NCBI GenBank assembly: GCA_027004315.1
Contig: JALTHV010000383.1
Coordinates: 1-5,939, forward strand
Direction of reading: 5' to 3'
DNA length: 5,939 bases
Source of the DNA: Deltaproteobacteria bacterium
Lineage (GTDB): Bacteria; Desulfobacterota; Dissulfuribacteria; Dissulfuribacterales; UBA3076
In this document: positions 1 through 5,939 of the stretch, in pieces
Layout: each line of letters starts with the position of its first letter
Numbering within the stretch: the stretch's first letter is position 1
The notes under the pieces: generated by a model
The model's database searches: none
Told to the model about the DNA's origin: nothing
What the model saw: the letters and a program-made list of their open reading frames with translations, nothing else
Program-made: the position numbers and the translations under genes

Positions 1-362
1 CCAATGGACCATTTCACCTCGTAGAGGAACTGCTTTTGGTAAATGGAGTTGGGCAGAGACTGTTTTATGGGCCTATAACCTGGTCTTCCCAAGACGGAGA
101 CAATGAGGTCGTATGGAGGGGTGGCCTACAGGATATATTCACTGTTTACAACCCTTCTGGCCATGTGGTAGAAGAGTATGCACCTCTGCCAATCAAAGAG
201 ATACTGGGACCCAAAGCCAAGGCCTCGCGTCATGGCATCCTGTGTCTCAGGCTCCTGATAGGAAACCGCATGTATCAATTCTATTGGAAAAAGTCAGGGA
301 AAAAATTCAGTGTCATACACTGGTATGAAGGAGTTGTCTTTCGAGACAAAGAATCGAGTTGA
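1..362 (+). CDS. gspK: GspK, minor pseudopilin of type II secretion, C-terminal part (5' end outside window)
   Basis: The reading frame is open from the left edge (first full codon at position 3) and ends with TGA at 360-362, giving 119 visible residues. It begins NGPFHLVEELLLVNGV followed by QRLFYG, which matches the GspK segment usually written as 'kNgPf.sveELllVkGi...lfyG' in the helical domain inserted in the pilin fold. Next comes DIFTVYNPSGHV, matching the 'lTVys..gk' strand, and the end (KFSVIHWYEG) resembles the last beta strand of the pseudopilin. GspK caps the pseudopilus tip with GspI and GspJ in the periplasm. The signal and prepilin cleavage site lie outside the window. The TTG at 36 is an internal codon, not the start, because the conserved sequence continues upstream of it. 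The second 'NxNTA' motif and its helices, common in GspK, are not seen. The stop overlaps the gspL start by 4 bases. Confidence 0.85.
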   Translation, partial: NGPFHLVEELLLVNGVGQRLFYGPITWSSQDGDNEVVWRGGLQDIFTVYNPSGHVVEEYAPLPIKEILGPKAKASRHGILCLRLLIGNRMYQFYWKKSGKKFSVIHWYEGVVFRDKESS

Positions 363-1720
363 TCAGGGAACGAGAAATACTGGGCATCTATCTGGATGAG
401 TCCAGACCCGATGTCTTCTGTCTCAAGAAGAGGCTGGGTAGATGGTCTCCTGGCCAGGTCATTCAGACCTTTGAGGACCTCAATCGTTCCCTGGCAGACC
501 AGATAAAGGGGATACTCAAGGGTATTCGCCCATCACGAAGACGTACCATATGTCTTGGGATCCCGCGTAAGGCCCTCTTCTTGAGAGAACTGAGCTTTCC
601 CCAGTTGGAACCAGAGGAGGCGGCCAATGCGGTCCGTATGGGCATAGGGCTACATTCTCACCTGAAACCAGACGAGATATATCACGATCAATGGGCATTT
701 AGGCGTAGCAAAAAGACAGTAGTGCTCCTGGTCTATATCCCCAGAAATTTTTTGGATCCTGTCCTCAGGGCCATCCGTGAGACAGGACATGCCAAGTCAT
801 TAGGGCCCATATCGCCTGCAAGCCTGGGCCTGGATATCTTGTTGCGTGCGGGTGAAGGTGCCCCCCTTCCCTGTACGTGTCTCTGCCGTCAGGGTGATAG
901 CTGGATCGTCTCTCTCCATGGTGTCCACGCATGGGAGGGCTCGCATCCTGTATCGGTCCCAGAAGGAGGAGACATCTCAGAGGCCCTCAAGGGACTCTCC
1001 AAATACCTCCCCTTTCCATTTTCCAGATATGTAATGGCCCCTGTATATATAGTAGGGGATCTGGCTGGGACTACACCTGAAGTCCCATTGAGAGATCCAT
1101 GTGATGACCTGAAGGGGCTCTCAGGAATCTCTAAACAGACTACATGGGGGTTATGTGCCGCCTCTCTAGGACTCAGTTCTTTTCCCTCTATATCTCTTCA
1201 GGAAGGTCCCCGCCATCAGCCCTTTCGTTTGCGCATAAGGCCATATCAATTGGTTGCAGGGGCCCTTGCAGTAGCAATTATATTGGCTACAGGCACACAG
1301 GGTATGAGGCTTAGAGAACGCCTACACTCAGTACAGAAGATGAAAAACGAGATAGCAAAGCTGGAGAGACGACTGTCGCCCATGCTGGCTACCCAAAAAC
1401 AACTGGACCAGGTCAATGGGCAACTCAAAGACCTGAGGGACTTTAGGTCTGAGAGGCCTTCTGCATTGGTGGTCTTAAAGGCCCTGGCAGATTATACCCC
1501 CCCAGAGACCTGGATAAGGACTCTCAACCTGAGGGGAGACAGGGTGAGGATCAGGGCCCAAGGCAGCTCGGCAGTGGAGACCATGGGAAGGTGGCGTAAT
1601 AGCCCCCTGTTTTCAGAGGTCAAGCTTGTATCTCCAGTCACAAAAGACAGTCAACAGAGGGAACACTTTTCTGTAGAGATAGATCTTATCACCAAGAAGG
1701 GAGTGGGCCATGGGAGTTAG
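359..1720 (+). CDS. gspL: GspL, inner-membrane platform protein of type II secretion (PilM-PilN-like fusion)
   Basis: This 453-residue protein has the GspL layout. Residues about 7-290 are a cytoplasmic actin-like (PilM-like) domain, with the 'LGIPR...LREL.FP' strand-loop near 64-80 and AASLGLSSFPSISLQEGP just before the membrane, which resembles the family's 'A.g.AL......iNLlp'. One membrane segment follows at about 297-315, then a charged coiled coil at about 318-362 and a ferredoxin-like PilN-type domain at about 367-445 (PPETWIRTL, VRIRAQG, SPLFSEVKLVSPV). In the T2SS, GspL recruits the ATPase GspE through the cytoplasmic domain and pairs with GspM in the periplasm. The start is TTG at 359. 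The frame opens only at 329 and holds no ATG or GTG before the conserved N-terminus; the next ATG is near 638, inside the domain. The TTGA overlap with the gspK stop suggests coupled translation. An AAGGAG at 328-333 is too far upstream to be a normal ribosome binding site. The stop overlaps gspM by 11 bp. Confidence 0.88.
   Translation: MIREREILGIYLDESRPDVFCLKKRLGRWSPGQVIQTFEDLNRSLADQIKGILKGIRPSRRRTICLGIPRKALFLRELSFPQLEPEEAANAVRMGIGLHSHLKPDEIYHDQWAFRRSKKTVVLLVYIPRNFLDPVLRAIRETGHAKSLGPISPASLGLDILLRAGEGAPLPCTCLCRQGDSWIVSLHGVHAWEGSHPVSVPEGGDISEALKGLSKYLPFPFSRYVMAPVYIVGDLAGTTPEVPLRDPCDDLKGLSGISKQTTWGLCAASLGLSSFPSISLQEGPRHQPFRLRIRPYQLVAGALAVAIILATGTQGMRLRERLHSVQKMKNEIAKLERRLSPMLATQKQLDQVNGQLKDLRDFRSERPSALVVLKALADYTPPETWIRTLNLRGDRVRIRAQGSSAVETMGRWRNSPLFSEVKLVSPVTKDSQQREHFSVEIDLITKKGVGHGS
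1697..1703 (+). promoter_or_regulatory. Ribosome binding site of gspM
   Basis: AAGGGAG lies 6 nt before the ATG at 1710, inside the 3' end of gspL. It supports ATG 1710 as the gspM start despite the 11-bp overlap with gspL. Confidence 0.55.
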
Positions 1721-2267
1721 CCTTTCCCTTGACAAAAGGAGTGCTGTATTACGCTATGGCCTGTTGGTGATCGTCCTGATACTCTGGTACAGTCTGGTCT
1801 GGGAGCCGCTCTCTGGCAGACTTGAGGATGCAGATACCAGGATAGAGGCCCAGAGGATAAAGATAGAGAGCTTGAAGCGGGATATCAGGCGCCATTATGG
1901 CGTAGACAGCCGGCTAAAGCAGTCAAGGCAGGAGCTTGCTCAGGCCATAAAAAGGCTTATAGCTGGCAATGCCCCACAACTCGTGGCCTCCAACCTACAG
2001 GATATACTGCTCAAAAATGCCTCTGAGGCAGGGCTTGAGGTAGTAACTTACAAGACAGCCAGGGTACGTAAATGGAGAGGCCATCAACTCGCTCTGGCTA
2101 CCTTTACTGCCAAGGCCGATACCAGGAAATTGGTCAAGTTTTTAAAGTTGTTAGACGATGATAACCGGCTACTCCGAATATCCCGGATAGATATAGTCAA
2201 GATAATGAGTCGCCATCCCTATCTCAGGATCAGTATTGAGGCAGAGGCCCTCTTTATGAAAGGCTAG
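1710..2267 (+). CDS. gspM: GspM, inner-membrane type II secretion protein (PilO-like, subtype b)
   Basis: This 185-residue bitopic protein has a short cytoplasmic N-terminus, one membrane helix at about 16-31 (GLLVIVLILWYSLVW), a charged periplasmic coiled coil at about 35-82 and a small C-terminal alpha/beta domain. Residues 83-100 (LIAGNAPQLVASNLQDIL) followed by an 'AGLEV' strand are the hallmark of the GspM subtype b / PilO-like family, whose typical text is 'l...tp.lA.a.Lq..l...a..aG..v'. The role known for the family is to bind and stabilise GspL and help link the platform to GspC and the pseudopilus. The start ATG overlaps the end of gspL by 11 bp and has a good ribosome binding site. 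The gene ends 7 nt before gspD. Length is in the normal range (about 160-200). PilO of a type IV pilus is the main alternative, but the neighbouring GspK and fused GspL favour T2SS. Confidence 0.82.
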   Translation: MGVSLSLDKRSAVLRYGLLVIVLILWYSLVWEPLSGRLEDADTRIEAQRIKIESLKRDIRRHYGVDSRLKQSRQELAQAIKRLIAGNAPQLVASNLQDILLKNASEAGLEVVTYKTARVRKWRGHQLALATFTAKADTRKLVKFLKLLDDDNRLLRISRIDIVKIMSRHPYLRISIEAEALFMKG

Positions 2268-2274
2268 ATTCAAT

Positions 2275-4323
2275 ATGAAAATACATCATCAAAAGTGGGT
2301 GTTCTTGGGCCTGGTTGCTATATCTATATGGGTATCCATCCAGGGCCTGGCCATTGCCCAAAATGTCAGTAAGGTGCCATCAGAAGGGCCTGGAGCTGTC
2401 TTTTCCTCTCCTCCACCTGTGCCACGGTCTCCATTTGCCGGGGCCAAGGCCAATGAACGCCGTAAGATAGACATCACTCTGGACAATATGGATATACACC
2501 CTGTCCTGGATCAGATACTTGGACACATCTTAGGTCTCAGCTATGTAGTAGAGCCGGCCATAAGGGGGACTATTTCACTCCACGTCCAGGGCAGGTATAG
2601 CAGAAAGGAGTTCCTCAATCTCTTCAATTCTATATTGCAGATACATGGTCTGGCCATAACCCGTGGGGCCCAGGGCCTTTATAAGGTGGTCCGAAAGCCC
2701 AACAGTGCCAAGACAGGATCAGAGGTCTTGAGTTCTGGGACTTGGGGACCACATCCAGGAGACGTGATCCGTGTATTCCAGCTCCGTTATCTCTCCGCGG
2801 TCCAGTTAGTCCCCAGCCTCAGAAACTTTATCTCTCCAGGGGCGGTCATCGTGGCCGAGCCGAGCATAAATGCCGTGATCCTGGTAGATACAGTCGGGAA
2901 TATAGCCAAGGTCTCAAGACTCCTGGCCTTAATGGATACAAATTTTTTTAAGGATATACACTGGCGTCTATTTACCCTGAAAAACAGCGATGCAGAAGAC
3001 CTGTCGAGGGATCTGGATAGGATATTCAGGACCAGGGGCCTCTATCAGAGGCCAGGTATTGACCAGGGCGGCCTTCAGATCCTGCCCCTAAAGGCCATAA
3101 ATGCCTTACTCGTAGTAACTAAGTGGAAGAGTCTCCTGGATGTAGTGGGTAACTGGGTGACAGAGCTGGATCAGAGAGAGCCTGAGAAGGGTACCCAGGT
3201 ATATGTCTACTTTGTACAGAATGGGCAGGCCAAAGACGAGGCAGATCTCCTCAAGCAACTCTACGGCGGGCAGAAGTCCTCGAGGTCTTCTTCCCAAAAG
3301 ACCGTTTTGGTGAGGCGTGAGGTAGCTAAAAAAGGGGCGACTGTCAGTGGTGAGCTCTCTGGTAAGGTAGAAATTATACCAGACGAGGTCAATAATGCCA
3401 TTATCATTAAGGCAAGGCCAAAGGACTATATCACTATGCTCAGTGTCCTGAAGCAGATAGACGTGGTCCCCAGGCAGGTCCTCATAGATGTCTTGGTTGT
3501 AGAGGTCACCCTGGATAAGGGTTTTCAATATGGGGTCGAGTGGTTTCTAAGGGGCCATAGGAGGTCATATTCTGCTGATATTGCACTTACCGATCAAACC
3601 CTCGGCAATTTAGCCAAGGATACAGCCCTTGGTAAAGGCCTTTCCGGATTTACTTATGGCCTCTATAATTCAGGTGGTGAGCTTCGGAATCTGATCAATC
3701 TCTTGGCCTCAAAGACAAAGATCAATATCCTCTCTGCGCCAAATATATTGGCAGTAGACAACAAGGAGTCCAAGATCGAGGTGACGCAGGACGTGCCTAC
3801 TGCGACCAGTTCGACGACCAGTACTACTGAGAGCACTCTCACACAGTCTATTCAGTACCGCAGCGCCGGTGTCATCCTCGATGTGACACCCTCTATCAAT
3901 GAGAGTGGACTGGTCAGCATGAAGGTAACCCAGGAAGTCAGCTCCCTTGGGAGTGCTGTAGCAGTGGGTGGAGGGGGCAACTACCCCAGTTTTCAGACCC
4001 GAAAGGCAACTACCAATCTGGTGGTTCAGGACGGTCATACCATAGTAATTGGCGGTCTGATGAAGAATACAAAAAACAAGACCCGCTCTGGCATCCCATT
4101 TCTCAAGGACCTGCCGATATTGGGTTATCTGTTTGGCTGGCGGAGTTATACAAACACCAAGACAGAACTGTTGATAACCATTACCCCACATGTTATACAG
4201 TCTACAGGACAGGCCGATGCCCTGACCAGGGAATTTAAGGGGCGGGTCAAGTCCTTGAGGCAGATGCTGAAGGAACACAAAGGCTCAACCAGCAAAAACC
4301 TGGAGCATAAAGATGACAACTAG
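2275..4323 (+). CDS. gspD: GspD, outer-membrane secretin of type II secretion
   Basis: This 682-residue protein forms the multimeric outer-membrane channel. The N-terminus is a Sec signal peptide with a hydrophobic core at about 8-25 and a likely cleavage after Ala28 (AIA|QN). A Pro/Ser-rich linker leads to N0 at about 64-145 (ITLDNMDIHPVLDQI), N1 at about 163-223 (IRVFQLRYLSA, PSINAVILVD), N2 at about 227-303 (NALLVVT) and N3 at about 304-395 (NNAIIIKA). The secretin core spans about 399-643: VPRQVLIDVLVVEV at 398-411, ILSAPNILAVDN near 485-496, HTIVIGGL at 588-595, GIPFLKDLPILGYLF at 606-620 and ELLITITPHVI at 631-641. A Ser/Thr-rich loop (about 509-525) and a Gly run (VGGGGN) lie in the inner and gate region. 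The basic tail of about 40 residues has no clear pilotin-binding signature. The start is ATG with a weak AAAGG at 2259-2263, 11 nt upstream. The gene overlaps gspC by 11 bp. The length fits GspD (about 650-750). Confidence 0.95.
   Translation: MKIHHQKWVFLGLVAISIWVSIQGLAIAQNVSKVPSEGPGAVFSSPPPVPRSPFAGAKANERRKIDITLDNMDIHPVLDQILGHILGLSYVVEPAIRGTISLHVQGRYSRKEFLNLFNSILQIHGLAITRGAQGLYKVVRKPNSAKTGSEVLSSGTWGPHPGDVIRVFQLRYLSAVQLVPSLRNFISPGAVIVAEPSINAVILVDTVGNIAKVSRLLALMDTNFFKDIHWRLFTLKNSDAEDLSRDLDRIFRTRGLYQRPGIDQGGLQILPLKAINALLVVTKWKSLLDVVGNWVTELDQREPEKGTQVYVYFVQNGQAKDEADLLKQLYGGQKSSRSSSQKTVLVRREVAKKGATVSGELSGKVEIIPDEVNNAIIIKARPKDYITMLSVLKQIDVVPRQVLIDVLVVEVTLDKGFQYGVEWFLRGHRRSYSADIALTDQTLGNLAKDTALGKGLSGFTYGLYNSGGELRNLINLLASKTKINILSAPNILAVDNKESKIEVTQDVPTATSSTTSTTESTLTQSIQYRSAGVILDVTPSINESGLVSMKVTQEVSSLGSAVAVGGGGNYPSFQTRKATTNLVVQDGHTIVIGGLMKNTKNKTRSGIPFLKDLPILGYLFGWRSYTNTKTELLITITPHVIQSTGQADALTREFKGRVKSLRQMLKEHKGSTSKNLEHKDDN
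4302..4305 (+). promoter_or_regulatory. Ribosome binding site of the gspC-like gene
   Basis: GGAG is placed 7 nt before the ATG at 4313, inside the 3' end of gspD. It supports this ATG, which is followed directly by a signal-peptide-like sequence, as the true start. Confidence 0.5.
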
Positions 4324-5110
4324 TCTGTATTGTCTCCCCAAATCATTTTTTTTGGTATATATATTTTGTATGGGTCTGTGGTGCCTTTTTGGTCCTGCTG
4401 TGCTCTATGCCGAGGATTCCCCTGTCCAGGTTGAGCTTGGTCCCTATAAGACCATTGTCGCCAAGGACCCTTTTGACCCAAAACGGGGCAAAGAACAGGG
4501 CCTGACCGGAGATAGTAGCTCAGTCGCAGAGAAAGATCTAAAGAGCCGCTATCAGGTCTATGGGACTATTATTGTCGGGGAGATGCATATGGCCTATCTG
4601 AAGGTCGCAAAACCCAGGCCCGGGTCTTTCATTCGGAGTGCCAGGGGCAAGGGGAAAAATATACGTACTGTGAGGCCAGGTGACCTGGTTGATGGCTGGA
4701 GCGTAAAGGATATAACTCCCCGAGGTGTAGTGTTCAGGTCTAGCCGCGGAGAATCAGTACAGATCGGTATATTTGATACGGCCAAGAAGGGAGAGAAGAC
4801 TGGTACTCCAGTTGCCTTTCAGGCCCCACAACCCAGACCCTATACAAGGCCAACTCCTAGGCCAGGCCCTACAAAAAGGATATCTAGAACTGGCCCTTCC
4901 CATCGACCTGGCAATAAGAAGGCCTTACAGTTACAAAAGATATTTGCCCATCATAGGGTCCTGACTGGTCCTGGAATTCACACAGAGAAGAAGGCAGGTA
5001 CCCGGCCGAATTTTTTTGTTTCACCCGCCTCTCCAGGCTACCATGGAAGGACAAATCCCTTTCTGGAGCTCTTGAAGAGGGCAAGAGAAAGGAGAGAGAG
5101 ACGACAGTAG
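4313..5110 (+). CDS. GspC-like HR-domain protein with a Pro/Arg-rich basic tail, type II secretion
   Basis: This 265-residue protein starts with a hydrophobic segment at 11-33, either a signal peptide (possible cleavage after LYA33) or a membrane anchor; no lipobox is visible. Residues about 45-155 resemble the GspC homology region: YKTIVAKDPFDPKRG matches the '..v..rnlFdp.R' entry strand, YQVYGTIIVGEMHMAYLKV matches 'l.LvGti.g....A.i', and VRPGDLVDGWSVKDITPRGVVF matches 'yrvGd.i.g..v..I....V.l'. In GspC this domain binds N0 of the secretin, and in PilP the equivalent domain binds PilQ. The classical PDZ or coiled-coil end is missing. Residues about 156-265 are instead low-complexity and basic, by hand count 25 Lys/Arg against 5 Glu and about 15 Pro, with a PRP-rich stretch at 172-186 and a final LLKRARERRERRQ. 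The gene follows gspD rather than preceding it. GspC is the best call; a PilP-like or GspN-like name is possible. Confidence 0.65.
   Translation: MTTSLYCLPKSFFLVYIFCMGLWCLFGPAVLYAEDSPVQVELGPYKTIVAKDPFDPKRGKEQGLTGDSSSVAEKDLKSRYQVYGTIIVGEMHMAYLKVAKPRPGSFIRSARGKGKNIRTVRPGDLVDGWSVKDITPRGVVFRSSRGESVQIGIFDTAKKGEKTGTPVAFQAPQPRPYTRPTPRPGPTKRISRTGPSHRPGNKKALQLQKIFAHHRVLTGPGIHTEKKAGTRPNFFVSPASPGYHGRTNPFLELLKRARERRERRQ
4346..4353 (+). repeat. Run of eight T in the signal-sequence region of the gspC-like gene
   Basis: Eight consecutive T bases encode Phe12, Phe13 and the start of Leu14 of the GspC-like protein. It is the longest single-base run I see in the window; runs of seven T occur at 2943-2949 and 5011-5017. 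A length change here would shift the frame of nearly the whole protein. Confidence 0.5.
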
Positions 5111-5138
5111 GACAGAAGACAGAGGTTAGAGGTCAGAG
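5111..5138. repeat. Four-copy 7-bp tandem repeat across the gspC-fabD junction
   Basis: Read on the + strand, four adjacent units are GACAGAA, GACAGAG, GTTAGAG and GTCAGAG, with consensus GNYAGAR. The array begins directly after the gspC-like stop codon, fills the whole 15-bp gap between the two convergent genes, and continues into the 3' end of fabD. The fabD stop codon and its last three residues are therefore repeat-derived. A degenerate partial unit (GTAGCTC) follows at 5139-5145. The gap contains no recognisable stem-loop terminator. Confidence 0.6.
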
Positions 5139-5939
5139 GTAGCTCTGATACACTCTCTGAGGTCCTGAAGGGTCTCTCCCTGGAATACCCTGGCACGGCC
5201 TTTAGGCAGACACTTCATGATCAGTCTGCCAAGGACCTTTTTGGGACCTAGTTCAATAAAATTTGATATCCCGTCCCGGTCCATATTGGTTGCAATCTCG
5301 TACCATCTGACAGGCATACAGATCTGTCTCTCCATGAGTTTCTTGATCTTTTCGGGGTCTGATTCAGGGTCTGCTGTGACATTGCTATAAAATGGGACCC
5401 TGGCCTGAGAAAAGGGCACCTCAGCAAGGACCTCAGAAAAAAGTCTTGCTGCCTCTTTCATAAGGGGACTGTGATAGGCACCTGAGAGCTTGAGGGGGAT
5501 CGCCCTTGCCCCTATGGCCTTGGCATCTCTGCACAGATCTCTTACCAGGTCCTTTTCCCCTGTGACTACAATCTGTTCTGGAGAATTATGATTGGCCAGG
5601 GCCAGAATGCCTCTTTTTGCCAAAGGCCCAACCAGCTCTGCCAGCCTTTCCCTGCTGATGCCAATCACGGCGGCCATGGCACCAGGGTTTTTCTCTCCTG
5701 CCTCCTCCATGAGTCTGCCCCTGGCATGGACCAGCTTAAAGGTATCTTCAAGGCTGAGGACCCCTGCGGCCCAGAGCGCGGGATACTCTCCAAGGCTGTG
5801 TCCGGCCACTGCAGATGCCTCCAGTCCGAGATCTCTGGCGGCCATGCAGCAGATAATATCTATAGTAGTGAGACAGGCCTGTAGGTTTGTGGCCTGTGTG
5901 AGTTCTTCCATAGGTCCGTCAAGGCAGAGCCTTTTTACC
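5126..5939 (-). CDS. fabD: FabD, malonyl-CoA:acyl-carrier-protein transacylase (5' end outside window)
   Basis: FabD transfers the malonyl group from CoA to acyl carrier protein, supplying the extender unit for fatty acid synthesis in the cytoplasm. The frame is open to the right edge, so the ATG at 5909-5911 is internal: the codons before it read VKRLCLDGP and continue into MEELTQATNLQ, matching the usual 'lc..Gp...L..T...Q' of the family. About 270 residues are visible, and by alignment to the E. coli numbering roughly 45 N-terminal residues, including the FPGQG oxyanion motif, are missing. Seen are the nucleophile motif GHSLGEY (Ser codon 5795-5797), the malonate-binding Arg in HARGRLMEEAG 25 residues later, NHNSPEQIVVTG, the catalytic His in SGAYHSPLM 108 residues after the Ser, and ELGPKKVLGRL near the end. 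All visible key residues are intact. The gene converges on the gsp operon with a 15-bp gap, and its last codons and TAA stop lie in the 7-bp repeat. It is probably an unrelated neighbour, part of a fab cluster to the right. Confidence 0.94.
   Translation of the reverse strand, partial: VKRLCLDGPMEELTQATNLQACLTTIDIICCMAARDLGLEASAVAGHSLGEYPALWAAGVLSLEDTFKLVHARGRLMEEAGEKNPGAMAAVIGISRERLAELVGPLAKRGILALANHNSPEQIVVTGEKDLVRDLCRDAKAIGARAIPLKLSGAYHSPLMKEAARLFSEVLAEVPFSQARVPFYSNVTADPESDPEKIKKLMERQICMPVRWYEIATNMDRDGISNFIELGPKKVLGRLIMKCLPKGRARVFQGETLQDLRECIRATSDL

Noticed and set aside
36..362. Free-standing 108-residue gene starting at the TTG at 36
   Set aside because: The frame is open to the window edge and the conserved GspK motif begins before this codon, so it is the 3' end of gspK.
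3106..3528. 140-codon open frame on the - strand opposite the N2/N3 part of gspD
   Set aside because: It is antisense to a clearly coding conserved gene, with no family resemblance or start signals, so it is best read as a chance open frame.
3709..4278. 189-codon open frame on the - strand opposite the secretin core of gspD
   Set aside because: It lies wholly antisense to the most conserved part of gspD, has no recognisable domain, signal or ribosome binding site, and its composition (many Cys, His and Gly) looks like a mirror of gspD codons.
4313..4411. Lipoprotein signal in the GspC-like protein, as in PilP
   Set aside because: The Cys residues at 19 and 24 are preceded by YIF and GLW, which do not fit a lipobox.
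5205..5242. Perfect 7-bp inverted repeat (GGCAGAC / GTCTGCC, 12-nt loop) followed after 7 nt by five T on the + strand, a possible terminator of the gsp operon
   Set aside because: It lies inside the fabD coding region, the stem is short with a large loop, and the T run is separated from the stem. It does not meet the usual pattern for an intrinsic terminator.
5126..5911. Complete 261-residue FabD starting at the ATG at 5909-5911
   Set aside because: The frame continues upstream with family-like residues to the window edge and the FPGQG motif has not yet appeared, so the ATG is internal.

Overview
The window is the end of a type II secretion system (T2SS) operon on the + strand, running into a malonyl-CoA:ACP transacylase gene (fabD) on the - strand. 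The order is gspK (3' end only), gspL, gspM, gspD, a gspC-like gene, then convergent fabD (5' end cut by the window edge). The organism looks like a Gram-negative bacterium with an outer membrane, because a complete secretin and its inner-membrane platform are present. The protein style (short GspC, GspM of the 'subtype b' kind, GspL as a PilM+PilN fusion) and heavy use of AGG for Arg and ATA for Ile suggest a Desulfobacterota-like, possibly thermophilic, lineage. This is inference from style, not a search result.

Layout: 1-362 is the C-terminal part of the minor pseudopilin GspK. 359-1720 is GspL, with a cytoplasmic actin-like domain, one membrane segment, a coiled coil and a PilN-like periplasmic domain. 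1710-2267 is GspM (PilO-like). 2275-4323 is the secretin GspD, with signal peptide, N0-N3 domains and secretin barrel. 4313-5110 is a GspC-like homology-region (HR) protein without a PDZ domain, ending in a long Pro- and Arg-rich basic tail. 5126-5939 is fabD on the - strand. Genes overlap by 4, 11 and 11 bp, and one junction has a 7-nt gap, so the five gsp genes read as one translationally coupled operon. Any promoter lies left of the window. No stretch over 300 bases lacks a gene.

Functionally, GspL and GspM form the inner-membrane platform that connects the cytoplasmic ATPase (not in the window) to the periplasm. GspK caps the pseudopilus tip, GspD forms the outer-membrane channel, and the GspC-like protein should bind the N0 domain of GspD through its HR domain. 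The L-M-D-C block corresponds gene for gene to type IV pilus pilM/N-pilO-pilQ-pilP, with the last two swapped.

No wholly new system is evident. The points most worth a second look are the unusual GspC-like protein, a 7-bp tandem repeat lying across the fabD stop codon, and a GspK C-terminus that seems to lack the usual second Asn-x-Asn-Thr-Ala segment.
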